The notes beneath the pieces were generated by a model, which worked only from the letters and a program-made list of their open reading frames with translations, had not been told where the DNA came from and ran no database searches. Below, piece after piece: positions 46,412-55,246 of a stretch of 64,000 bases of DNA (position 1 is its first letter; each line of letters starts with the position of its first letter). Source of the stretch: Magnetospirillum sp. WYHS-4 (GTDB taxonomy: Bacteria; Pseudomonadota; Alphaproteobacteria; Rhodospirillales; GLO-3); assembly GCA_039908345.1 (NCBI GenBank), contig JAMOBD010000001.1, forward strand, positions 1 to 64,000, in the 5' to 3' direction. The position numbers and the translations under genes were made by a program.

Positions 46412-47092
46412 ATGGCGACGGTTCTGATCGTAGCCGCACATCCCGACGACGAGATCCTAGGCGTCGGCGGCACCATCGCCCGCCATGCCGATGCCGGCGA
46501 CGATGTCCATATCCTCATCCTGGCCGAAGGCGTAACCTCCCGTCCCGGCAAGGCCGACGCCGGGGTCGCCCTGGCCCATCTTCGGGCAACGGCGCGGGAA
46601 GCGGCGGCGATCCTGGGCGCGCGGCCGCCGATCCTGGCGGGCCTGCCCGACAACCGCCTGGACCGTCTCGACCTGCTCGACCTGGTGCAGGAAGTGGAAC
46701 GGCATGTCGAGGTCCTGGCGCCCGAGACCGTCTACACCCACCACGGTTCTGATCTGAACCTGGACCACCGTTTGGTTCATCAGGCCGCAGCGACCGCCTG
46801 CCGGCCGCTGCCCGGTAGCCCAGTGCGGCGGCTCTATGCCTTTGAGACCCTATCGTCGACCGAGTGGTCGACTCCGGCCACTGGCCCGGCTTTCCGCCCC
46901 ACCCGCTACCTAGGCATCGAAGAGACGCTGGACCGCAAGCTGGCGGCCATCGACCGCTATGCCGCCGAAATGCGTCCCTTCCCCCACGCCCGCTCCCGCG
47001 AGGCCGTGGCGGCCCTGGCCCGCCTGCGCGGTGTCCAGGCCGGCCTTTCCGCAGCGGAGGCTTTCGAGGTCATCCGCGAAATCGCTCCCTGA
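46412..47092 (+). CDS. PIG-L (LmbE-type) deacetylase
   Basis: The 226-residue zinc hydrolase removes N-acetyl groups from amino sugars in this family (GlcNAc-PI, mycothiol and teicoplanin relatives). The zinc motif AHPDDEILGVGG lies at residues 9-20, and the third ligand His is in the HHGSDLNLDHRLVHQAA segment. Substrate cannot be told from sequence. In this operon it could free an amino group on a Pse or HexNAc sugar for aminoacylation by the module downstream. It is 9 nt after the SpsF-like gene and 32 nt before pseB. Confidence 0.88.
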   Translation: MATVLIVAAHPDDEILGVGGTIARHADAGDDVHILILAEGVTSRPGKADAGVALAHLRATAREAAAILGARPPILAGLPDNRLDRLDLLDLVQEVERHVEVLAPETVYTHHGSDLNLDHRLVHQAAATACRPLPGSPVRRLYAFETLSSTEWSTPATGPAFRPTRYLGIEETLDRKLAAIDRYAAEMRPFPHARSREAVAALARLRGVQAGLSAAEAFEVIREIAP

Positions 47093-47124
47093 CCCCTTTC
47101 CGACCCGCGAGGACTGTCACCCCC

Positions 47125-48153
47125 ATGGCCAATTCCCCCATTATCCGCGACTTCGACGGTAGCACCATCGATCTGAACGACCGCACGATCCTGGTGACCG
47201 GCGGTACCGGCTCTTTCGGCAAACAATTCGTGCGCACCATCCTCGAGCGCTTCAAGCCCCGCCGCGTCATCGTCTTCTCGCGCGACGAGATGAAGCAATT
47301 CGAGATGGCCCGCGACCTGCCCACCGAGCGTTATCCGGCCATGCGCTACTTCATCGGCGACGTGCGCGACGAACGGCGACTGGAAATGGCCATGCGGGGC
47401 GTCGACTACGTGATCCACGCCGCCGCCTTGAAGCAGGTGCCAACCGCCGAGTACAATCCCTTCGAATGCATCCATACCAACGTCTGGGGGGCCGAGAACG
47501 TCGTCAACGCGGCACTGCGCAACGACGTCAAGCGGGTGGTCGCCCTGTCCACCGACAAGGCCGCCAATCCATCGAACCTCTACGGCGCCAGCAAGCTGGC
47601 TTCCGACAAGATCTTCGTCGCTGCCAACAACCTGGCGGGGGCCGACGGAACCCGCTTTGCCGTGGTGCGCTACGGCAACGTGGTGGGATCGCGGGGTTCG
47701 GTGGTGCCGCTGTTCGCCGACCTGATCGCCCAGGGAGCCGACCACTTGCCGATCACCGACGACCGCATGACCCGCTTCTGGATCACCCTGCAGCAAGGTG
47801 TCAACTTCGTGCTGTCCAGTCTGGCGACCATGCAGGGCGGCGAGATCTTCGTGCCCAGGATTCCCAGCATGCGCATCGTCGATCTGGCGCGGACCATGGC
47901 GCCCGGCCTGCCGCACAAGCTAGTCGGCATCCGTCCGGGCGAGAAGCTGCACGAGGTGATGATCACCGAGGACGACGCCCGCACCACCGTCGAACTTGAT
48001 GATCGCTACGTCATCCAGCCGCCTTTCGTCTGGTGGGAGGAGCGCGCCTCGCCGTCCGGCGGCCGTCCGGTGACCGACGGCTTCCGCTATGCCAGCGACA
48101 GCAATCCGGAGTGGCTCGACTCCCAAACACTCACCACCTTCCTGAAGGACTGA
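47125..48153 (+). CDS. pseB: UDP-N-acetylglucosamine 4,6-dehydratase, inverting (PseB)
   Basis: PseB makes the 4-keto-6-deoxy-L-arabino sugar that PseC aminates, the first step of pseudaminic acid synthesis. The 342-residue SDR has GGTGSFG (26-32), STDKAANP (Asp144/Lys145, the C5-inverting residues of this group), the catalytic Tyr153/Lys157 pair in NLYGASKLASD and the C-terminal IRPGEKLHEVMI. The start follows a gag-rich site. It lies between the deacetylase and the KamA-like gene, 6 nt before the latter. Confidence 0.93.
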   Translation: MANSPIIRDFDGSTIDLNDRTILVTGGTGSFGKQFVRTILERFKPRRVIVFSRDEMKQFEMARDLPTERYPAMRYFIGDVRDERRLEMAMRGVDYVIHAAALKQVPTAEYNPFECIHTNVWGAENVVNAALRNDVKRVVALSTDKAANPSNLYGASKLASDKIFVAANNLAGADGTRFAVVRYGNVVGSRGSVVPLFADLIAQGADHLPITDDRMTRFWITLQQGVNFVLSSLATMQGGEIFVPRIPSMRIVDLARTMAPGLPHKLVGIRPGEKLHEVMITEDDARTTVELDDRYVIQPPFVWWEERASPSGGRPVTDGFRYASDSNPEWLDSQTLTTFLKD

Positions 48154-48159
48154 CGGGAC

Positions 48160-49263
48160 ATGGCCGGCGCCAGGGATGGAGCCTTTCGCGAGCAGGTTTC
48201 CCCCTTCTTGAAGGCCAAGATGGGGATCGTCGAACAGCGCCTGGGACGGGACAGCCGCGAATGGCGCGCGCTGGAACGGCAATATCTGCGGAGCCCCCTT
48301 GAGGACGCCATCCACGCCAACGAACGGCGGCGACATTACGAGTGCGTGGTGCATCTCGAATTCGAGGGCCGGCCGGTGAAGGGAGTCGAACGACTCTACC
48401 GCCATACCATCCTGATCGAGCCGACCACGGTCTGCGCCGCCCATTGCCGGTGGTGCCTGCGCGGCCAGTATCCCATCCAGACCATGGGCCGGGACGACAT
48501 CACCCACGCGGCACGCTACATCGGTTCCGCCGGCCAGCGGGACGACCTGGACGAGGTCCTGATCACCGGCGGCGATCCCCTGATGTCCCTGCCGCTCCTC
48601 CGGCACACTCTCACCGAACTTGCCCGCCACGCCCCCAATATCCGCACCGTGCGCATTGGCAGCCGTGTTCCTTTCCAGGACCCGGACCGCATCGACGAGG
48701 CGATGCTGGAGATGTTCACCACCTTCCCGGACTTCCGGTTCGAACTGGGGGTAAACGTCAACCATCCTGTCGAGTTCTGGACCGAGTCGACAGACGCCAT
48801 AAAGCGTTTGCAGGATATTGGGTTTCGCATCTACAACCAGCACCCCCTGCTGAAGGGAGTCAACGACGACTTCGACACCCTGGTGGAACATTATTCCCTG
48901 CTGCGCAAGCACGGCATCGAGGCCCACTACCTGTTCCATGCCATCCCCATGATGGGCATGAGCCACCATCGTACCTCGTTGGCCAAAGGGCTGGATTTGG
49001 CGCTCCGGATTTCATCCTGCGGCGAATTCTCTGGGCGCGGCAAACCTCGTTACGCGGTGCTCAGCGATATCGGCAAGATCGTGCTCTACCAAGGGGCGGT
49101 CGTTGATCGCCGCGAATCGGATAACGCCGTCCTACTGCGCTCCGGCTTCAAGATCCAGGATCGGCAGCGCTGGAACCCCAGTTGGGCCAAGCCGGAAAGC
49201 GTGGTAGAGGAGCCAGACGGCACCATGCTGACCTGGTATTTGGACGGGCACGACGAACCGTGA
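48160..49263 (+). CDS. KamA family radical SAM protein (lysine 2,3-aminomutase-like)
   Basis: The 367-residue protein has the radical SAM motif CAAHCRWC (Cys92, Cys96, Cys99), the SAM-loop ITGGDPLM, VRIGSRVPFQDP and the PLP-binding Lys in FSGRGKPRYAV (Lys295), matching the Lys of lysine 2,3-aminomutase. It lacks the zinc-binding C-terminal tail of the clostridial enzyme, as do EpmB and glutamate mutase-like members. Such enzymes move the alpha-amino group of an amino acid to the beta position. Here it is coupled by 4 nt overlap (GTGA) to an N-acyltransferase gene and lies next to an adenylation domain and ACP, so a beta-amino acid for sugar decoration is plausible. Confidence 0.85.
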   Translation: MAGARDGAFREQVSPFLKAKMGIVEQRLGRDSREWRALERQYLRSPLEDAIHANERRRHYECVVHLEFEGRPVKGVERLYRHTILIEPTTVCAAHCRWCLRGQYPIQTMGRDDITHAARYIGSAGQRDDLDEVLITGGDPLMSLPLLRHTLTELARHAPNIRTVRIGSRVPFQDPDRIDEAMLEMFTTFPDFRFELGVNVNHPVEFWTESTDAIKRLQDIGFRIYNQHPLLKGVNDDFDTLVEHYSLLRKHGIEAHYLFHAIPMMGMSHHRTSLAKGLDLALRISSCGEFSGRGKPRYAVLSDIGKIVLYQGAVVDRRESDNAVLLRSGFKIQDRQRWNPSWAKPESVVEEPDGTMLTWYLDGHDEP

Positions 49264-50072
49264 GCCAGGACACCTACAGCCTTGCCGATCTGGATGACGC
49301 CCTGGATGCCATCGGCATCCGCCGGGGTGCCGGCACCCTGGTACTGCATTCCTCCCTGTTCGAGATCGGCCGCCTGGAAGGAGTGCCGCTGAGAGAGCAG
49401 CCCCCGGTGGTAATCCAAGCCCTGCTGGACCGGATTGCGCCCGATGGCACTTTGGCCATGCCGGCCGCCAACTGGGACTACGGGAAGACCGGAGTCTTCG
49501 ATCTCAGGCATACGCCGCCCAGCAAGCTTCTGGGCGTGGTCCCGGCCAGCTTCCTGGGATTTCCCGGCATCTGCCGGTCGCTCAACCCGATCTTCAGCGT
49601 CGCCGCCCTGGGTCCCCAGGCTGAATTCATCTGCGATGGCGGTACGGCCACCGCCTTCGGGGCCGATTCCGCCTGGGATCGGTTGTTCCAACTGGACGCC
49701 GAGATGCTGTTCCTGGGCTGCGGATTGATGTTCATGACCCTGGCCCGCTATATCGAGCACCGTTTCGGCGTTCCTTATGTCTACAACAAGCTGTTTTCTG
49801 CGCCGGTGACCGACGATGGCCGGCCCTTCGACCCGCCGGTGGTCACGACGCTCCGCTTTCTGCATTGTTCCCGCGATTACGCCCTGGGGCGCTTCGAACA
49901 GCGCCTGCGCGAACGCGGCATCTTGCGGGAAGCCCCTCTCGGTGGCGGCGTGGCCCGCGCCCTGCGCATGTCGGATGCGTACCGGGAAGGCGTCGCCGCC
50001 CTGAAGGAGGACATCCATTACTTCCTGGACGAGCCGCCAGCCTATGCGCCCAGCCAGCCTCCCATTGCCTGA
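49260..50072 (+). CDS. AAC(3)-family N-acyltransferase
   Basis: The 270-residue product belongs to the aminoglycoside 3-N-acetyltransferase fold (Antibiotic_NAT), whose members acylate amino groups. It has LVLHSSLFEIGR and MPAANWDY at the start and the CRSLNPIFSVAALG catalytic-region segment, and YIEHRFGVPYVYNKLF in the later part. Members in sugar operons transfer acyl groups to amino sugars rather than confer resistance. Adjacent adenylation-domain and carrier-protein genes suggest that the donor here is an aminoacyl-ACP rather than acetyl-CoA. GTG start overlapping the KamA-like stop; the frame is open upstream. Confidence 0.8.
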   Translation: MSQDTYSLADLDDALDAIGIRRGAGTLVLHSSLFEIGRLEGVPLREQPPVVIQALLDRIAPDGTLAMPAANWDYGKTGVFDLRHTPPSKLLGVVPASFLGFPGICRSLNPIFSVAALGPQAEFICDGGTATAFGADSAWDRLFQLDAEMLFLGCGLMFMTLARYIEHRFGVPYVYNKLFSAPVTDDGRPFDPPVVTTLRFLHCSRDYALGRFEQRLRERGILREAPLGGGVARALRMSDAYREGVAALKEDIHYFLDEPPAYAPSQPPIA

Positions 50073-50093
50073 TCCGAGCCGGAGATAGCCATA

Positions 50094-51653
50094 ATGCTCT
50101 TCTACCAGCAGGACTTCTTCGAACGCACCGCCCGATCCCGGCCGAAAGCCATCGCCGTGGACGACCATGGCACCGCCACGTCCTATGGGGACCTGGAGGC
50201 CCGGGCCAACCGCCTGGCACACCTGCTGCGCGGCCTGGAGGCAGGCCCCAACCGGCGGGTCTGCATCCTCACCGAAAAGAATGCCGACGCCTATGCCGCC
50301 GTCCTTGGCGCCCTGAAGGCCGGGGCCTGCTGGGTTCCCCTGTCCGGAGCCTTTCCCCACGACCGGTTGAAGTTCCTGATCGAAACCCTCAGGCCTGTCG
50401 CCCTGGTGGTGGACGGCACCCACTTGGCCGCCGCCCGCCGCTTGCGGGACGACGGCCTGCCGGTGCCCCTGGTCGCCTTGGGCGACAAGGCACAGGGCCA
50501 GGGTCTGCCGGGAGAGGCCGAATTGGCCGCCGCCTCGCCGGATTGCCCCGGCCGCGTCGCTTCCACCCCGGAAGACTTGGCCTATATCGTCTTCACCTCC
50601 GGCTCGACAGGAACCCCGAAGGGCGTGATGGTCCTGCATCGGAACACCACCCAGTTCCTGTCCCTTTGCGACGAATTCTTCGCCATTCCCGAAGGGGCGC
50701 GTTTCGCCCATTTCTCGGACCTGACCTTCGATCCGTCGATTTTCGACTTGTTCCACGGCTGGGCACGGGGGGGGGCTATCGTCCCCTTCAACAAGCGCAA
50801 GTATCGTATCGATCCCGGGCTGTTCCTGCGCGACCAGCGGATCAACGTGCTGTTCACCGTACCCAGCGTGATCGCTAGCATTCGCGATTCCGGCCAACTT
50901 GCCCATCTGGAATTGGAGAGCGTCTCCCATCTGCTGCTGACCGGCGAGGCCCTGCCGCCCCGCCTAGTGCGGGCTTGGTACGATGCCCATCCGCGAAGCC
51001 GGGTCTTCAATATGTACGGCACCACGGAGACGGCCATCGTCTCCCACTGGTACGCCATTCCTGCCGATCTTGACCCGGAACAGCCCGTTCCGGTCGGACA
51101 TCCTTTGCCAGGAACCCGGGTCACGCTGCTGGACGGCGACCACCCGGCGAATCTGGGCGAGGTCGGGGAAAACGTGGTCGCCGGTTCGCAGCTTTCGCCC
51201 GGCTACTGGGCCAACCCCTTCCAGACCGACGCCGTCTTCGTCCCCGATCCCCGTGATCCCGTCCTGCCAAGCCGGGTCTACCGGACCGGAGACCTGCTAC
51301 GGGAGCGCCCGGACGGGCTGCATGTCTATGTCGGACGGGCCGACAGCCAGATCAAGGTGCGCGGCCACCGGGTCGAACTGAAGGAAGTCGAGCACGCCAT
51401 CGAGCGTGACGAAAGGGTTCGGGATGCTGCTGTGATCGCCATCGGCGACGAAGGCTACGACAAACGCCTGATTGCCTTCGTCACAGGTCGCAGGGGCTTG
51501 GCCGAGAAGGACCTGTCCCATGACTTGGCCCGCAGCCTGCCCGGTTACATGGTTCCCTCCCGTATTTTCGTGGTCGAAGGTGATCTGCCCCGCAACGTCA
51601 ACGGCAAGATCGACCGCATCGCCCTCAAGACGATGGTCGAAGCAAAGGAATAA
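50094..51653 (+). CDS. Stand-alone amino acid adenylation domain (carrier-protein ligase)
   Basis: The 519-residue enzyme of the ANL superfamily activates an amino acid as aminoacyl-AMP and loads it on a carrier protein. It has motifs A3 FTSGSTGTPKGVMV, A4 FDPSIFDLFHGW with the amine-binding Asp, A5 NMYGTTETA, A7 YRTGDLL, A8 GRADSQIKVRGHRVELKEVE and A10 NVNGKIDR with the catalytic Lys. It resembles the DltA and NRPS adenylation domains; specificity cannot be read with certainty. The ACP gene follows 3 nt downstream, its likely partner. Confidence 0.88.
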   Translation: MLFYQQDFFERTARSRPKAIAVDDHGTATSYGDLEARANRLAHLLRGLEAGPNRRVCILTEKNADAYAAVLGALKAGACWVPLSGAFPHDRLKFLIETLRPVALVVDGTHLAAARRLRDDGLPVPLVALGDKAQGQGLPGEAELAAASPDCPGRVASTPEDLAYIVFTSGSTGTPKGVMVLHRNTTQFLSLCDEFFAIPEGARFAHFSDLTFDPSIFDLFHGWARGGAIVPFNKRKYRIDPGLFLRDQRINVLFTVPSVIASIRDSGQLAHLELESVSHLLLTGEALPPRLVRAWYDAHPRSRVFNMYGTTETAIVSHWYAIPADLDPEQPVPVGHPLPGTRVTLLDGDHPANLGEVGENVVAGSQLSPGYWANPFQTDAVFVPDPRDPVLPSRVYRTGDLLRERPDGLHVYVGRADSQIKVRGHRVELKEVEHAIERDERVRDAAVIAIGDEGYDKRLIAFVTGRRGLAEKDLSHDLARSLPGYMVPSRIFVVEGDLPRNVNGKIDRIALKTMVEAKE

Positions 51654-51656
51654 CCC

Positions 51657-51911
51657 ATGCACCACCGCGACGACCTCGCTTCCCGCGTCCGCGACTTGTT
51701 GGTCCAACTGTTCGAACTGGACCCCGCGGCCCTGCCGACGAGGCTGGACACCGAGCTTGTGGAAAAGTGGGATTCCTTGGGTCATATGGCCCTGATCGAG
51801 CGCCTGGAACAGGACTTCGCCGTATCCTTCAGCCACTCAGAGACCATCCGTATGCTGAGCGAGACAGCCGTGGTGGCGGAACTGGCGGCGAAGCTGGCAG
51901 CGAAGGCATGA
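51657..51911 (+). CDS. Acyl carrier protein
   Basis: An 84-residue four-helix carrier protein. The phosphopantetheine attachment serine is Ser40 in WDSLGHMALIERLEQ, the DSLxHM version of the DSL motif. It is encoded 3 nt after the adenylation gene and overlaps the peptidase gene by 4 nt (ATGA). It is likely to carry the activated amino acid to the AAC(3)-like transferase. Confidence 0.92.
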   Translation: MHHRDDLASRVRDLLVQLFELDPAALPTRLDTELVEKWDSLGHMALIERLEQDFAVSFSHSETIRMLSETAVVAELAAKLAAKA

Positions 51912-53182
51912 ACGACCGCATCGACGCCCAGACCCTGCTGGAACGCCTGTTTCCGCTCCACCGCAGCATCACCGGGGCCGGGGTGCGCCGCACCCATGAT
52001 ATCTTGGCCGAGATCATGCCTCTGGACCGCCGGGAAATCGCTTCCGGCACGCAGGTCTTCGATTGGACCGTCCCCCAGGAATGGGAGGTCCGCGAGGCTT
52101 ATGTGATAGCCCCCGACGGTCGCCGGATTCTGGACGTGGCCGACCATCCGTTACGGCTGGTGAATTATTCGATCCCCTTCCGCGGCACGTTGGCGCGAGA
52201 AGATCTTGACGAACACCTCCACAGCTTGCCCGACCGACCGGATGCTATTCCCTACATTACCAGCTATTACGCGCCACGCTGGGGGTTCTGTCTGACTCAG
52301 AGGGAAAGAGAGGCCCTGCCTCCGGGTAACTATCGGGTGGTGGTGGATACCCGTCTGTTCGACGGCTTCCTGACCCTGTCCCAAGCCGTCCTTCCGGGAG
52401 AAACCGAGGCGGAAGCCCTGTTTTCCACCTATACCTGCCATCCCGCCATGGCGGTGGACGAACTCTGCGGCATGATTGCCGCTCAGCTTCTTTACCGGCG
52501 CTTGGCCGCATGGCCTCGCCGCCGGCTTACCTACCGCTTTGTCTTCATTCCGGAAACCATCGGCAGTATCGCCTACTTGGCCCACTACGGAGACCACCTG
52601 AAGCGCAATCTGGTCGCCGGCTACGTGCTGTCCAATTTCGGGAGGAACCGGCCTTTCCGCTACAAGCGGTCGCGCCGGGGCGATTCCCTGGCCGACCGGA
52701 CCGCCGAGATAGTGCTGCAGGCACCGCTGAAGGTGGAAGATTTCGCACCGGCGGGCAGTGACGAGCGCCAGTACTGTTCCCCCGCCTTCAATCTGCCGGT
52801 GGGATCACTCACACGCGAGGAAACCTGCTTTCCCGAGTACCATACCTCTCTGGATGGGTTGGAAGGAGTATCCGCCGACGCCCTGGTGGAAACGGTGGAT
52901 GTCCTGGAAGCCCTGTGCCGGGCCCTGGACGGCAACGAGCGCTTCCGCAACCTGATGCCCCATTGCGAGCCCCAGTTCGGGCGCCGCGGCCTCTATCCGA
53001 CCCTGGGCGCCACCGCCTTGCGCGCCGAGAGCGTCCGCGCCATTCCTTGGGTTTGGAGCTTGACTGATGAAGCGACGGACCTGCTGGAGATTGCCCGTCG
53101 CAGCGGATTTTCGTTCGATACGATTCGTGAAGCCGCCGACCGTTGCGTCGAGGCCGGCCTGATCGCGGCGATCGAACCGTGA
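51908..53182 (+). CDS. DUF4910 family zinc aminopeptidase-like protein
   Basis: The 424-residue product has the DUF2172/DUF4910 arrangement: an aminopeptidase-like domain with the M28-type metal motif STYTCHPAMAVDELCGM (His178, Asp184) and a Glu in FIPETIGS, flanking a separate N-terminal segment (DWTVPQEWEVREAYVI), and a C-terminal winged-helix end (ARRSGFSFDTIREAADRCVEAGLI). Members occur in polysaccharide and antibiotic operons. Here it could remove a protecting aminoacyl unit, as BtrG does in butirosin synthesis; that is inference. It starts in the ACP stop and is coupled to pseG by a 4-nt GTGA overlap. Confidence 0.8.
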   Translation: MNDRIDAQTLLERLFPLHRSITGAGVRRTHDILAEIMPLDRREIASGTQVFDWTVPQEWEVREAYVIAPDGRRILDVADHPLRLVNYSIPFRGTLAREDLDEHLHSLPDRPDAIPYITSYYAPRWGFCLTQREREALPPGNYRVVVDTRLFDGFLTLSQAVLPGETEAEALFSTYTCHPAMAVDELCGMIAAQLLYRRLAAWPRRRLTYRFVFIPETIGSIAYLAHYGDHLKRNLVAGYVLSNFGRNRPFRYKRSRRGDSLADRTAEIVLQAPLKVEDFAPAGSDERQYCSPAFNLPVGSLTREETCFPEYHTSLDGLEGVSADALVETVDVLEALCRALDGNERFRNLMPHCEPQFGRRGLYPTLGATALRAESVRAIPWVWSLTDEATDLLEIARRSGFSFDTIREAADRCVEAGLIAAIEP

Positions 53183-54189
53183 TCCTTTTCCGCGCCGACG
53201 GTGGTCCGGGCATCGGCAGCGGCCATCTCATGCGTTGCCTGGCCCTGGCCCAGGCTCTTCGCGACCGAGGCGAGGCGGTGGGTTTGGCAACCGTATCCCC
53301 GGACCTCCCGGCCGTGAACGAGTGGCGCGGCGAAGGGGCGGCGATCATTCCTGTCGGCGCGCCGCGCGGCAGTCGCAAGGACGGGGAGATCGCCCTGGCC
53401 TCCGCCCGACACCTGAAGGCCCGGGCCATGGTGGCAGACGGCTATGCCTTTGATCCCGGTTACATTGCCACCCTGAAGACAAGCGGACTGCCCTTGATGC
53501 AATACGACGACTTGGGGCTAACGGCAACGGTGGCCGACTGGGTCGTCAACCAGAATCCGGGGGCCGAAACTTGTTCGTATCCGGCCGGAACCACCGTTTT
53601 GCGCGGCCTCCGCTACCTCGCTCTGCGCCGGGCCTTGCGTGCCCTGACGAAGCGGGCACGACCCGTGGGGGTCATCCCGCGCCTGTTGGTTACTTTCGGG
53701 GGCGACGATGAAGACAATCTGGCCCTGGCCGCGATGAAAGCCCTGCGCGATCTCCCTGTCCCCTTCGTCGCCGATGTGATCGTGACGGCTGGTCCGGCAG
53801 GCCTGGCCACCGTCCGGGATGCCGCGGCCGCCGTCCGGGATCGCTTCCGCGTCAGCGGCCCCACTGACATCGTGCCTCTGATGGCCACGGCCGATCTAGG
53901 TCTTTGCGCCGGCGGCTCCACGAGCCTGGAACTTTGCGCCCTGGGGGTCCCGATGGTGATCGTTTCCACCGCCGACAACCAGATCGGAGCGGCCTTCTTG
54001 GAAAAGGTCGGCGTGGCCCGGTTTGCGGGCAACGGCAAGGCAACGATGGCTCGTGCCATCGCCACAGTAGGAGAGTTGCTTGCCGATCCGGAACAGTGCC
54101 GGACGATGGGATCGCAGGGACGGGCCCTTATCGACGGATGCGGCGTGGACCGCTTGGCGAGATTGCTATTGGAAGGATGCGAGGAATGA
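53179..54189 (+). CDS. pseG: UDP-2,4-diacetamido-2,4,6-trideoxy-beta-L-altropyranose hydrolase (PseG)
   Basis: PseG removes UDP from the bacillosamine-type altrose precursor of pseudaminic acid. The 336-residue GT-B-like protein has FRADGGPGIGSGHLMRC with the catalytic His16, RLLVTFGGDDEDN, and GGSTSLELCALGVPMV, the C-terminal nucleotide-binding region. It starts with GTG overlapping the peptidase stop, and the synthase follows with an ATGA overlap. The combination with pseB, pseC and pseI makes the pathway assignment firm. Confidence 0.92.
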   Translation: MILFRADGGPGIGSGHLMRCLALAQALRDRGEAVGLATVSPDLPAVNEWRGEGAAIIPVGAPRGSRKDGEIALASARHLKARAMVADGYAFDPGYIATLKTSGLPLMQYDDLGLTATVADWVVNQNPGAETCSYPAGTTVLRGLRYLALRRALRALTKRARPVGVIPRLLVTFGGDDEDNLALAAMKALRDLPVPFVADVIVTAGPAGLATVRDAAAAVRDRFRVSGPTDIVPLMATADLGLCAGGSTSLELCALGVPMVIVSTADNQIGAAFLEKVGVARFAGNGKATMARAIATVGELLADPEQCRTMGSQGRALIDGCGVDRLARLLLEGCEE

Positions 54190-55241
54190 CCGCCGCACTG
54201 TCCCTGGAAAGTAAGGCCGTCGGACCGGGACAGCCCTGTTTCGTGATCGCCGAGGTGGGGGTCAACCACAACGGTGACATGGACTTGGCCTTGCGGATGA
54301 TCGACGCCGCCGCCGATGCCGGGGTGGATGCCATCAAGTTCCAGACCTTCAAGGCTGAGGAGTTCGTCAACAGCCCGGACGAGGTTTATGAATACATCTC
54401 CCAGGGTCAGGCGGTACGGGAATCCATGCTGGCGATGTTCCGGCGGCTGGAATTGCCCCATGCCGAACATGCCCGCCTGTTCGCCCATGCCCGGGCCCGC
54501 GGCCTGGTGCCTTTTTCCACTCCCGGCGACGGCCTGGCGGTAGAACTGCTGGATCGGCTGGAAGTCGCCGCCTACAAGCTGGGGTCCGACGATTTCACCT
54601 ACCTTCCATTCCTGGCCGACCTCGCGGCGAGGGGTAAGCCGCTCATCATTTCCACCGGCATGGCGGACACCGACGACATCGACCGCGCCGTATCGACGAT
54701 CCGTAGCGCCACCTCCCAGCGCTTCGTATTGCTGCATTGCGTTTCCGAATATCCGGCGCCCGATACCTCGGTGAACCTGCGCAAGATGGCGGCCTTGCGC
54801 GAACGCACCGGAGAATGGGTAGGCTTTTCTGACCATAGCGAAGGAATCACCGCCGCTCTGGGCGCGGTCGCCCTGGGCGCCTGCGTGATTGAAAAGCATT
54901 TCACACTGGACCGCAACCTGCCCGGCCCCGACCATCGCTTTTCGGCCGATCCTGTTGAATTGACAGCCCTGGTCCGCGAAGTGCGCCGCTTGGAAGCCCA
55001 AATGGGAATATCCGAGTTGGTGCCAACGCCGGCCGAGATCGAAATGCGCAAGTTGGCCCGCCGGTCCATCGTCGCGGCCCGCGACTTGCCGGCCGGAACG
55101 GTCCTTGCCCCCACCGACCTGGCCTTTCGCCGGCCAGGCACTGGCCTGATGCCTTACCAAGCGGATCTATTGTTGGGCCGACGGCTGCTAGCGGACTCGC
55201 CGGCCGGAACCCTTCTTGGGCCCGATCGGGTGGATGCCTGA
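54186..55241 (+). CDS. pseI: Pseudaminic acid synthase (NeuB/PseI family)
   Basis: The 351-residue enzyme condenses phosphoenolpyruvate with the 6-deoxy-2,4-diacetamido-altrose made by PseG. It has FVIAEVGVNHNGDMDLALRM, IKFQTFKAEEF, AYKLGSDDFTYLPFL, HCVSEYPAPDTSVNLRKM, GFSDHSEGI, EKHFTLDRNLPGPDH and a SAF domain from about residue 285. It is a divergent paralogue of the synthase at 39042 (for example KLGSDDFT against KLPSGEIT). Adjacent pseG supports Pse, though the SpsE branch cannot be excluded. Coupled to pseG by ATGA; a GNAT gene follows. Confidence 0.85.
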   Translation: MTAALSLESKAVGPGQPCFVIAEVGVNHNGDMDLALRMIDAAADAGVDAIKFQTFKAEEFVNSPDEVYEYISQGQAVRESMLAMFRRLELPHAEHARLFAHARARGLVPFSTPGDGLAVELLDRLEVAAYKLGSDDFTYLPFLADLAARGKPLIISTGMADTDDIDRAVSTIRSATSQRFVLLHCVSEYPAPDTSVNLRKMAALRERTGEWVGFSDHSEGITAALGAVALGACVIEKHFTLDRNLPGPDHRFSADPVELTALVREVRRLEAQMGISELVPTPAEIEMRKLARRSIVAARDLPAGTVLAPTDLAFRRPGTGLMPYQADLLLGRRLLADSPAGTLLGPDRVDA

Positions 55242-55246
55242 GCGCC

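Noticed and set aside
49260-50072. Aminoglycoside resistance gene
   Set aside because: The AAC(3) fold is shared by sugar acyltransferases; the gene is translationally coupled inside a glycan operon, and no resistance context is present.
49086-50930. 614-codon minus-strand open frame
   Set aside because: Antisense to the AAC(3)-like and adenylation genes; no recognisable domain.
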